NCBI GenBank assembly: GCA_016711295.1
Contig: JADJTE010000010.1
Span: 1 to 64,000 of the forward strand
DNA length: 64,000 bases
Direction of reading: 5' to 3'
From: Sphingobacteriales bacterium
GTDB lineage: Bacteria > Bacteroidota > Bacteroidia > Chitinophagales > UBA2359
Made by a program: the position numbers and the translations under genes. A model generated the notes under the pieces. It made no database searches. It was not told the origin of the DNA and worked only from the letters and a program-made list of their open reading frames with translations. Positions 39,690-51,400 of the stretch are shown one piece after another. The first letter of the stretch is position 1. Each line of letters begins with the position of its first letter.

Positions 39690-40150
39690 ATGTTCAAAAA
39701 AAACCTTTTTGTTTCCGCCTTTATTATGGCGTTGATGGCTATGGCAGGCATTGAGGCTTGGGCGCAGAGCCATGCGAACGAGCTGAAAACCTATTTGCAA
39801 CAATTGGAAATTGATAAGCAGCAGTACGGCAATGACCCTGCTCGCTATCAAGAGTACGAAAACAAAATTACCGCCATCAAGAAAGAGTTGGCAGGTAATA
39901 GTACCCAAACCGACGCACCCGTCTCGGTCTCGAATGTTCGCCTCAGAGGACAGGAGATGACCACCGTACCTACTGACGCCCCGAACCAGCGGTAGTTAAA
40001 ACCAAGCGCGAAGTTCAGGCAGCCATTCTGAAAGACTTAAAAGCAAAGTACGAAGAACTAAAACAAGCACCTTCTGCCAACTGCCGCGCTTGCGATTCAA
40101 TAGCAGAAATGGCACGCGAGATAGCTCGTTTAGAGGAAATGCTTAAATAG
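39690..40150 (+). CDS. Exported coiled-coil protein, unknown function (one frameshift)
   Basis: About 153 residues with a signal peptide (MFKKNLFVSAFIMALMAMAG, then IEAWAQ). The mature part is Lys/Glu/Gln-rich and helical, with two coiled-coil-like stretches: NELKTYLQQLEIDKQQYGND and, after the frameshift near 39985, VKTKREVQAAILKDLKAKYE. A CRAC pair lies at about residue 133. I extend the gene to the stop at 40148-40150 because the downstream frame stays open with the same composition. It ends seven bases before the next gene. I do not recognise the family; a link to the secreted proteins downstream is likely by position. Confidence 0.6.
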
Positions 40151-40157
40151 ACCAGCG

Positions 40158-40748
40158 ATGTACCAATTATTCTCCGCGATTTTATCGGCATTTATCGGGT
40201 GTTGTTTGATAGCCTGCCAAAGCAATTCGGCGGGTATAACAAACAGTGCTGCCAAAGATAAGGCTCTTGCTGATAGCCTATATAATTTGGCTAAGAAACA
40301 GACCGACCCCGTAGCCGCATTGCAAACCTTAGATGCAGCTATACGCTACGCGCCCGATAGTTATTTGCTCTACTTGGATAGAGGAGCTACTAAAATAAAT
40401 CTGCTCATGTTTGAAGAGGCAATACCCGACCTCCTCCGCGTTTTGTCGTTGCACCCCAACGATGAAAAGGCGTACCTAAACTTAGCAATAGCAGCTAATA
40501 ATTTAGAGCAATTTGATAAAGGCATTGCTTATGCCGATACGGCTATCAAAATCAATCCTAATTGGGGCATGGCTTATTTTATTCGCGGAGAAAGCTACCT
40601 ATTCAAAGGCGATACATCAAGGCTTTGCGCAGAGCTACAGCAAGCTATGAAGCTCAACTTCCAAGAGGCGCAACAGCGAGCATTGATGTATTGCGCAACT
40701 GACAACCAAACAATTCCTACTTTTTTAAAATTTACGCCAAAAAAATAA
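40158..40748 (+). CDS. TPR lipoprotein
   Basis: A 196-residue protein with a short signal peptide and lipobox LIAC (Cys about residue 20). Three to four TPR motifs follow, for example LQTLDAAIRYAPDSYLLYLD, FEEAIPDLLRVLSLHPNDEK and FDKGIAYADTAIKINPNWGM. It probably sits in the outer membrane as a scaffold. The next gene starts six bases after the stop, so it may be co-transcribed with the large secreted protein. Confidence 0.78.
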   Translation: MYQLFSAILSAFIGCCLIACQSNSAGITNSAAKDKALADSLYNLAKKQTDPVAALQTLDAAIRYAPDSYLLYLDRGATKINLLMFEEAIPDLLRVLSLHPNDEKAYLNLAIAANNLEQFDKGIAYADTAIKINPNWGMAYFIRGESYLFKGDTSRLCAELQQAMKLNFQEAQQRALMYCATDNQTIPTFLKFTPKK

Positions 40749-40754
40749 TTTTTT

Positions 40755-43700
40755 ATGCAATTTTTATATAAAATAAATTTATTATTTTTAATAATTGCGC
40801 TATCGGCTTCTGCCTCTTTGTGGGCACAGAAAGATTGCGTTAGTGCTACTGCTATTTGCGGTACGGCTACTGTTCCACCACCCACGGCGGGTATTGGCTC
40901 TATTACTGACTTAGTGAGCAATCCGTGCAGCACCACAGATAACGAATCTGCAACATCATGGAACAATAGTACATGGACTACTTTTACAATTACTACGGCG
41001 GGCACTTTGCAAATGAACTTCGATGCTAATCCCGATGCTGATATCGATTTTGCCCTTTGGCGAATCCCTGGTCCGGTGGTATTCCCGTATCACTATCCAC
41101 GGCTTGTGCATCTATCAACAACACAGGCTCGCCACTTGCCTCTACCCGCTGCGATTTCGACGCTGATGCAACAGGCTCAGGCTTTGGCGCAGTCTGTGGC
41201 GGTGGAGCTGGCTGCGACCCCGCAGGCGAATTAACTGTTGCAGTCGGCGACCGCATTGTCGCCATTGTCAGTGATTATAGTACCTTTAATAATTTTGCCT
41301 TCCAAGCTGCTTTTGGCGGAACCTCACAACACGACTGCCAACCCGATTGCAATAGTTGTGCCAATGCCACCTGTCAAAACTCAGCTCCCAATATTTACAG
41401 CAATTTGACGGCTGCTAATGCAGGTACAGATGGCTGCAACCCCGAGCAAGTGCGTTTCAACCAGAATGGAGCCAATGCTACCTTCTGTACGACATTTACC
41501 ACCCCGTCAGGGTTAAGCGGGCAATATATATCTATGGCGGGTTCGCTTGCTTCGACCGTTATATCGGGTTCGCCCTGTGCGGCGTTTGTCTCAGAAAGTT
41601 TGCAAGATGCAGCGTGCGGCACTAACATAACGCCAACATTTACCACAGGAGGATACCCCGCTTGGCAAGTTACACCCAGTACTACCTACAAATACTGTTG
41701 GGTCTGGGGCGGCGGCGGAAACACGTCTTGCGACCAATATTCCAGCCCTTGTTTCCGTCCGTTCTATAATTGCCCCACCATAACCGTTTCGGGCGCAACT
41801 ACGGTGTGCGGTACTACCACTTACACCCAAACAGGAGCGGTATCCCCCTTGGGTACATGGTCGGTCAGCCCAATAGCTGCGGGTACTATCACTTCGGGCG
41901 GCGTATTTACGCCCACCATTGGCTTTACAGGTGCAGCCACCATCACTTATACCGAACCAAGCCCATCGGTATGTGCTGGTTCATTAGCTATAACCGTAGC
42001 TACGGGACCCACCACTACTGGCGCAACAATATGCCCAGGTGGTAGCGGTACCTTGAGTTCTTCGACTTGTTCTAGTACTACAGGTAGCACAACGGGCAGT
42101 GTTACACTTAATGGGTCTTCTACTTCTAATGCCCCCGTTGCGGGCAGTTTTACGCCTACTGTTCCTGCCGGAGCTACTGTTACGAGCATATCCTATACGA
42201 GTAGTACCGCATCTACTACCGATTGGCGTTCTGAGTTGAGATTTGAAATTATTCACAGCTCTACGATGTCAATACAGCCAGATAATGTGAATAATTCAGC
42301 TGGGTCAGTGACTGCACCCGCCGCTTCGTCTAATACATTTAATGGCTTAGCCGCAACAGGGGCATGGACAGTACAGTGGCGTGACGTTACGAGCCCATAT
42401 CAGGTAACGGTATCTAATCAAACAATAACAGTAACCATTAACTATACTTATACCCCTACCCTCGAATGGTACACCACCGCTTCGGGTGGCACTCCCGTTC
42501 AGACAGGCACGCCATTTAATCCCGTAGGTGACGCGGAAGTGATAGCAGCAGGTGCGCCGTATAGCAGTCTAACAAACAGCAATACACCTGGCACCTATAC
42601 ATTCTATGCAGCTTGTTCGAGCGTTCCCAATTGCCGCACAGCTACTAACTTTATAATTGATACTCCTCCCACCGCCAACGCGGGCAGCGATGTTACTTTG
42701 ACTTGTACGACTCCCAGCGCGACGATAGGCACGACAGCAGTTGCGGGCAATACTTATGCTTGGTCACCTGCAACGGTTTTGAGCGCGACAAACGTAGCCC
42801 AGCCCACTGCTACCCGCACATCTACCCCGACTTATACCGTTACTGTAACAGGCAGCAACGGCTGTACTGCTACTGATGCAGTAGTAGTAACCGTTGACAA
42901 AGCTGCTCCCACCGCCAACGCGGGCAGCGATGTTACTTTGACTTGTACGACTCCCAGCGCGACGATAGGCACGACAGCAGTTGCGGGCAATACTTATGCT
43001 TGGTCACCTGCAACGGGTTTGAGCGCGACAAACGTAGCCCAGCCCACTGCTAACGGCACATCTACCCAGACTTATACCGTTACTGTAACAGGCAGCAACG
43101 GCTGTACTGCTACTGACGGTAGTAGTAACCGTAGCGCGACAAACGTAGCCCAACCTACTGCTAACGGCACATCTACCCAGACTTATACCGTTACCGTAAC
43201 AGGCAGCAACGGCTGTACGGCTACTGACGCAGTAGTAGTAACCGTTGACAAAGCTGCTCCCACCGCCAACGCAGGCAGCGATGTTACTTTGACTTGTACA
43301 ACTCCCAGCGCGACGATAGGCACGGCAGCAGTTGCGGGCAATACTTACGCTTGGTCGCCTGCAACGGGTTTGAGCGCGACAAACGTAGCCCAACCTACTG
43401 CTAACGGCACATCTACCCAGACTTATACCGTTACCGTAACAGGTAGCAATGGTTGTACGGCTACTGACGCAGTAGTAGTAACCGTTGACAAAGCTGCTCC
43501 CACCGCCAACGCAGGCAGCGATGTTACTTTGACTTGTACGACTCCCAGCGCGACGATAGGCACGGCAGCAGTTGCGGGCAATACTTATGCTTGGTCGCCT
43601 GCAACGGGTTTGAGCGCGACAAACGTAGCCCAACCTACTGCTAACGGCACATCTACCCAGACTTATACCGTTACCGTAACAGGTAGCAATGGTTGTACGG

Positions 43701-45437
43701 CTACTGACGCAGTAGTAGTAACCGTTGACAAAGCTGCTCCCACCGCCAACGCAGGCAGCGATGTTACTTTGACTTGTACGACTCCCAGCGCGACGATAGG
43801 CACGGCAGCAGTTGCGGGCAATACTTATGCTTGGTCGCCTGCAACGGGTTTGAGCGCGACAAACGTAGCCCAACCTACTGCTAACGGCACATCTACCCAG
43901 ACTTATACCGTTACCGTAACAGGTAGCAATGGTTGTACGGCTACTGACGCAGTAGTAGTAACTGTTGACAAAGCTGCTCCAACTACTACTATTACAGGTA
44001 CTACTACCTATTGCCTCAATGACGCGGCTACTGCTCTGAGTGCATCGGGCACGGGAACATTTGCTTGGACTGGTTCGGGTGTTAATGGACCGGCTTCGGG
44101 TAGCGGCTCAACGCTTACGCCCCAAACGACCAATGCGGGTAATACTAATTATACCGTCACGCTTACGGCGGCTAATGGTTGCCAAGATACGGATATGGCG
44201 ACAGTAACTGTTAATAACTGTGCTTGCCCCACGCCGCCTTCGGTCCTTATTACCCCAGCAACTGCCGCTACTTGTGGTACTAATGTAGTTACTCTGAATT
44301 ATACCGTAGCTAACGGACCCGCTGCCTTATCGCACGATGGTAGTGGCACGCTCTCCACTACGTCTTTGGCAAATGGTACGGGCACGTTCACTTATACACC
44401 TTCTGCGGGTGATGCGGGTAATACCGTCACCGTCACAGCTACTATTGCCGACCCCGATGGTGCGGGCGTTTGTGTCGCATCAACCGACAATGTGGTGATT
44501 ACTGTTAATGCCTTACCCGCAGCTACAGCAGCTAGCAATAGCCCCGTAGCTTGCGGCGGAACTATCAACCTCACTTCTTCGGGTGGCAATGCCTATAGCT
44601 GGGCTGGGCCTGGCGGCTTTACTTCTTCGGCACAAAATCCTACCCGTACAGGAGCTAATGCAAGTATGGCGGGAACTTATACTGTCACAGTTACAGGTAG
44701 TAATGGTTGTACTGCATCGGCTTCTACAGTAGTATCTGTATCGGGCTGTTCATTTGTTTTTGGTATTTTAGACCCTTGTGCTTGCCGCAATAACGCCACT
44801 ACTCTGACTAATGGTCAATTTAACGAAACAGTTATAGTAACTGGACCCGCAGGATTTGTAGTACGTGCCGAAGTAGTGACAGGCTTATACCAGCCTGCCA
44901 GTACAGCAGTCACCTTAGTACCTTTTACATTGCCCGTCAATATGCCCTATAATGGCACTAACGGCTACGAATTACAGGGTGTGCACGTAGATAATACGGG
45001 CTATACAGTCACGGCAGGTATTTATCAATCAGATGGAGTTACACCCGTAGATATTGACCCAGGCACGCCTGGCGTACAAAATACCTTAACCATCAGCAAT
45101 AAATGTGCCTATCCTAACCCGGACTTCGCCCTGCCCAGCACGGTTTGCAATACGGGTGCTGCTATTACTTTGACCGCTACCAACGGCGCAGCCCAGCAGG
45201 CACGGGCACGTTTAGCGGACCTGGCGTAAGCAGTAGCACATTTTATCCTGCATCAGCAGGGGTTGGCGGACCTACAATATCACCTTACAATATACAGATG
45301 GTGCCGATGCCAATAGCGGTGTCTCGCCCGACGGCGGTACTACGCCCGCTTATCCTGGTTGCGTGCAAGATGTCGCTAAATCTATCAGCGTTACCGATTG
45401 TTGCGGTGCGTCGGTAGGTACTTTCCCCGGTAACTAA
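40755..45437 (+). CDS. Large secreted repeat protein, adhesin-like (several frameshifts)
   Basis: About 1560 residues with a signal peptide (MQFLYKINLLFLIIALSASA). An N-terminal Cys-rich region has a PPC-like sandwich (TFTITTAGTLQMNFDANPDA). A beta-sandwich with SYTSSTASTTDWRSELRFEI and GAWTVQWRD resembles a proprotein-convertase P domain. Then come tandem 80-residue Ig-like repeats (42671-43981), further Ig/PKD-like modules with GSNGCTAT motifs and a Cys-rich end. Frames break near 41060, 45190 and 45275; the corrected end reads YNITLQYTDGADANSG and finishes GTFPGN at TAA 45435-45437. I see no T9SS tail on this protein. An adhesin or surface-layer role is inferred from repeats only. Confidence 0.78.
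42671..43981 (+). repeat. 240-bp coding tandem repeat with one deleted copy
   Basis: Units start at 42671, 42911, 43262, 43502 and 43742 (ACCGCCAACG). Each encodes 80 residues beginning TANAGSDVTLTC and ending GSNGCTATDAVVVTVDKAAP. The gap between the second and third starts is 351 bp, because a further copy has lost 129 bp; its junction GACGGTAGTAGTAACCGTAG is at about 43125-43145 and the total keeps the frame. Confidence 0.95.
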
Positions 45438-45479
45438 GCGCATAGTTCTTTATTGCTTTAACCAAGAAAAAATGTTTCA

Positions 45480-48400
45480 ATGAGTTTAAATCAAAAAATA
45501 TTTTATAGAGGTCTATGGGCTGGAATATTATTGCTAAACCTACTAAGTATCAACACAGCATTTGCTCAATGCGATTATGCAGCGGGTAGCCCTGTTGTTG
45601 TGACAGCCGCTGATGTCAATAGTACATCGGGCTATGCGACCGTTATTCTTTACGGTGCTGTAGGTGGCAATTTTGTAGGTTCGCAGGCGGCTACTATGTC
45701 GGGCAGCGATGCGTCGGCTACCTTTGTGGGTTTAGCTGCGGGTACTTACACGTTCTATGCTGTCAATTATCTGACCAATGACTATGACGGTACGCCTCAT
45801 TTGGTAATTAATCATACTAATTATGCCAATGTATCGGCTATCAATGCCACGAGCGGCTGTAAAACAGTGCAGCAGTTTGATGCTACTGTCTGTACGGCAA
45901 CTTCAATTCATAACGGCACAAACTGCGCCTTAGAATGTACGGGGGTTAATGGGGCGGTTATCAATCGCGCCGACCCAGGCACTTATCCGCAAACTGCGGG
46001 CTACATCCAAACCTATGTAGTTACGAATGGAGCAGGTGTGATTCTGCAAGTATCCAGTGCTGGTACCTTTACCACAGGTACAGGTACTAATCAATTATCT
46101 GCAGTAGGTAGTCCTTATAGCGTCTATGCCCTTAACTATAATAGTGCTGATGTGGCGGCTAATACTGCTGTTAGTGGCATTGTTGCGGGTACGACTAATA
46201 TTAGCACCTTGCAAACGGCTGACGCAGGCGGTGCTTGTATGGATATATCAGCAACTGCCTTGCCTCTTTGCGTTAATTCTTGTGATTGCCCCTTAGTAGA
46301 AGGCGCTATCAATCCCTGCGGGTCTGATGGCGATAACGAATATGTTATAATGACCAATACGACCGGTGCAGATTTGCCCGTGAGTAACCTTATTCTGGGG
46401 ATATTGCAGGAAGATGGGACTGCTGGCGCAGGCTTCGATTCGGACAATGACGGACTATATAACTTCAATTATAGCTGGACAAGCGCGGGTACTTTACCCG
46501 GCGGACTTGCCGAAGTAGGTATGGGTCCATCTTATGCTATTGTGGCAAATGGTGCAACTATGCCCGAATGCCCTGCTTTGGCTGATTGCGCCGCTACCAC
46601 GGCAAGCCCTTGTACTACTGCCGAGTTGATAACTGCTCTTAATAGCTATACACTTGGCTACCCCGTCTGCGCACCTGTATTCGTGGCTCCGCCCGCAAGC
46701 GGTATTCCCGCAGGAGCTAACTTCATCTTGTTTCAGGGAGCGGCGGGCACTGGTGCTACGGCAGGTTTTGACAACATATTCCAAAGTTTCAATTTCTCTG
46801 CCTATTGTGGTCAAACCATTTATGCGTTGTTTGGTAGCGGTACTTCGAGCGGTTATTTCGACAATAATTTACTCCGCGCCTACTATATCAGCTATAATGG
46901 TGGCGCGGGCGAGGTAGTAATTCCTGCCGATGCCAATGGTACGCAACCGACTAAACTGACCGATTGCGCAGGTACTTTATCTACCGCTCCAGCTTGTAAT
47001 ACGGTAGCCGTAACGACGACCAAAAATGATATTACATTTACCGACAATAATGGTGACGGTGTATTGTCTGCTGGCGATGTTATTAACTATCAAGTAATAG
47101 TAAGCAATACGGAACTGGTTTTGCCAACCAAGTCAATTTTACCGACAACCCCACTCTTAGCAACGCTAATTTGTCGCTGGTGGGTTCGGTGACAACTACT
47201 TACAGCGGTTCAGACAGCCCTACCATCACCAATAATAGCACAGTTACAACGGTGAACGTCTGTATATCTACCATTGCTCCTGCTCAGAGCTTGACGGTTA
47301 ATTTCAGTGCTTTGGTCGGGTCAGGTGCTACGGGCACAGTCTGTAACCAAGGGGCAAGCCAATATCCCGACCCCACAGATGCCTCTACACCCTATACCCA
47401 AATCACGGTCAATAGCGATGACCCCGCTACCGTAGCAGCGGCTGACCCTACTTGCGCAGTTATATGTACTGCTTTGGCGGCTACCCCTTCGGGCAGCAAC
47501 ATGACCTTGTGTAGTGCGGGTGGTGCTTTGACTGGCACCAATGCTGCGACTACTACATCGCAAGTAGGATATACAACGGTCTATTTGTTGGTCAATAATA
47601 TAACGGGTATCATCGAAAGCAATGCTACCAGCCCATCTGCGCTCACTGCTCCTGCAAATGCAGCAGGTGCTTATTGCGGTGCAAATACGGCAGATACTTA
47701 CACGATTTATGCCCTTCAATACATCACAACGGCATCTGCTTCATTCGCCATTGTCAATGGTACAACGGCACTGACGGCTATTTATACCGCCATTGCTGCA
47801 CCTAATTGTGCCGACATCTCGGCTTCGGGGCTTACCGTAACGGTCAATGCACCTATTGTAGCGACTACTCAAATAGGGGAATGTAGTGCAGTCGGTCCAG
47901 CTGCTACGTATGATATTACCGTAACAATCTGCGGCGGTAGCGGAACGTACAGCAACCTCACTGCAAGTTCATTCAGTCCTGCATTGCAAGGTTCGCCCAC
48001 TTTTGGTACATGGGTTAATAATGGAGATGGTACATTTAGCGCAACTGTATCTAATATCACGAGTAGCGCAGCCGCTACTGTTACGATTACTCTTGATGAT
48101 AGTAATATCTCTTGTACCGATGGAACGACCTCATTTACCACCCAAGATTGCGATTGCCAAGAGACCCAGAGGTCTGTCATAACCAAACCTTGCCACTGCT
48201 CACTACCCCGCCAAGCGGTGCGCCAGTCGGTGCTAATGCGAGCGTATCGGGCGTAAATACGACAGGAACTTATCGCGTCGATTTTATCTTGGTATGTGCT
48301 AATGCTATTGCTGAAACCGACCCAAATGCAGCAGTAGGTGCGCCCTCAACTATGGGTAATGCTGCGGCGGTTATTGGCAAAGTATTTGTCACGGGAGATA

Positions 48401-51400
48401 ACTGTGTCTTATACGCCGTCAATTACGACAGCGCGACAGGTACACCAGTATATACACCTGGTTCAGGCAATACCCTTAGTGTGACGGGAGCGGTTTGCTT
48501 GGCAAAATCGGTAGCTTGTATCCAAGTTAATCCATTGCCTACTTTTACGCTAACACCTACCAATCCCGTTTGTCCCTCTACTACTAACGGAAGCATCTTC
48601 GGTAAGTGGCTTAATTGCCAATGCCACAGGCTACACCGTAGCTTATGTGGATCAACAAGCGGAACATTGAGCAATCAAACAGCTTCTGCTTCGGGTACTA
48701 TTGATATTACGGGTTTAACGGGTAGCGCAAGCAGCAATAAATATACAGTCACAGTTACCAATAGTAGCGGTTGTTCAGCAAGCAATACCACCACCGTAGC
48801 ATCAGTGACGTGTTGCCCCACATTGAGCAGTGCGCCCGCTAATGTTACTATTGTCAATAGTACATGTCAGCAGGTTTGTACCGTAGCAGGTGGTTCTATT
48901 AGCGCACCAAGCGGTACTCCTTGTCCTACGGGTAGCCATATCGAATATTCAACTGACGGCGGTAATACTTGGACAAGCACCTTGCCTACCTATGGCGCAG
49001 GTGTCTCTGTTCAAACGCGCTGCGAATGTGATTTAGATGCAAAGGTAGTAAGCCCCGCTTCTACCGCAGTAAGTACTTCGCCAGGTACGTGTACCGACCC
49101 AACTCCAACAGCTGTAAGCAGCAACGATTTGACCTGTATAGTGACGACAAGCACATTAAGTATTACAGGCTTGTCAGCAGGTACATATAATTATAACTGG
49201 GCTGCTTCGGCAGGCGGTACAATTAGCGGCGGCACGACAAGCGCGACAGCAACAGGTATATCAGCAGGAACTTATGAAGTGACGGTAACTAATGCAACTA
49301 CGGGTTGTTCGGCGACATCAAGTATGAATGTAACTGCTAATACAACTGCTCCAACCCCGACGGCATCGAGCAGCAACAATTTGACTTGTACAGTGACGAG
49401 TACATCGTTGAGCGTTACGGGTTTGTCGGCAGGTACCTATTCGTATAATTGGGCAACGTCGGGCGGCGGCAATATCAGCGGCAGCACGACGAGCGCGACA
49501 GCGACGGGCACGTCGGCAGGCACTTATTTAGTGACGGTGACGAATACCGCCAACGGTTGTACGGCAACGTCAAGCGTAGGGGTTACATCGACAACTACGC
49601 CACCCTTGGCAGACGCGGGTCCAGACCTCGAATTGACTTGTACTACCACGAGCCTTGTCATAGGCACGGCGGCAGTATCGGGCAATACTTATGCTTGGTC
49701 TCCTGCTACGGGTTTGAGTGCTACAAATATCGCGCAACCTACGGCATCGGCACTAACACCCTATACGGTGACGGTGACGAATACGGCATCGGGTTGTACT
49801 TCGAGCGATGCGGTGGTAGTTACTTTGAACAATACTGCGCCTACTGCTTCTGCGGGTTCAGACCAGACCTTGACCTGTACGGCTACGAGCGTTTTGTTAG
49901 GCGCAGCCTCTGTTTCGGGTTATAGCTACGCTTGGTCTCCTTCTGCGGGTTTGAGTGCGACAAATATTGCGCAGCCGACGGCATCGGCATCGGGCACTTA
50001 CACGGTGACGGTGACAAATACTGCCAACGGTTGTACGGCGAGCGATGCAGTGGTAGTTGGCAGCAATACAACTGCCCCAACCCCGACGGCATCGAGCAGC
50101 AACAATTTGACTTGTACAGTGACAAGTACATCATTGAGCGTTACAGGTTTGTCGGCAGTGCACTATTCGTATAATTGGGCAACGTCGGGCGGCGGCAATA
50201 TCAGCGGCAGCACGACGAGCGCGACAGCGACGGGCACGTCGGCAGGCACTTATTTAGTGACGGTGACGAATACCGCCAACGGTTGTACGGCAACGTCAAG
50301 CGTATCGGTTACATCGACAACTACGCCACCCTTGGCAGACGCGGTCCAGACCTCGAATTGACTTGCTACTACACGAGCCTTGTCATAGGCACGGCGGCAG
50401 TATCGGGCAATACTTATGCTTGGTCTCCTTCTACGGGTTTGAGTGCTACAAATATCGCGCAACCTACGGCATCGGCACCTAATACCTATACGGTGACGGT
50501 GACCAATACGGCATCGGGTTGTACTTCGAGCGATGCGGTAGTAGTTACTTTGAACAATACCGCACCTACTGCTTCTGCGGGTTCAGACCAGACCTTGACC
50601 TGTACGACTACGAGCGTTTTGTTAGGCGCAGCCTCTGTTTCGGGTTATAGCTACGCTTGGTCTCCTTCTGCGGGTTTGAGTGCGACAAATATTGCGCAGC
50701 CGACGGCATCGGCATCGGGTACTTACACGGTGACGGTGACAAATACCGCCAACGGTTGTACGGCGAGCGATGCAGTGGTAGTTGGCAGCAATACAACTGC
50801 CCCAACCCCGACGGCATCGAGCAGCAACAATTTGACTTGTACAGTGACAAGTACATCATTGAGCGTTACAGGTTTGTCGGCAGGTACCTATTCGTATAAT
50901 TGGGCAACGTCGGGCGGCGGCAATATCAGCGGCAGCACGACGAGCGCGACAGCGACAGGCACGTCGGCAGGCACTTATTTAGTGACGGTGACGAATACCG
51001 CCAACGGTTGTACGGCAACGTCAAGCGTAGGGGTTACATCGACAACTACGCCACCGCGGCAGACGCGGGTCCAGACCTCGAATTGACTTGTACGACTACG
51101 AGCCTTGTCATAGGCACGGCGGCAGTATCGGGCAATACTTATGCTTTTGGTCTCCTTCTACGGGTTTGAGGTGCTACAAATATCGCGCAACCGACGGCAT
51201 CGGCACCTAATACCTATACGGTGACGGTGACCAATACGGCATCGGGTTGTACTTCGAGTGATGCGGTAGTAGTTACTTTGAACAATACCGCACCTACTGC
51301 TTCTGCGGGTTCAGACCAGACCTTGACCTGTACGACTACGAGCGTTTTGTTGGGCGCAGCCTCTGTTTCGGGTTATAGCTACGCTTGGTCTCCTTCTGCG

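Noticed and set aside
43004..43873. Antisense frame rich in Cys/Arg/Ser across the 240-bp repeats
   Set aside because: It is a shadow of the Ig-like repeats in the plus-strand gene; composition is unnatural and there is no start context.
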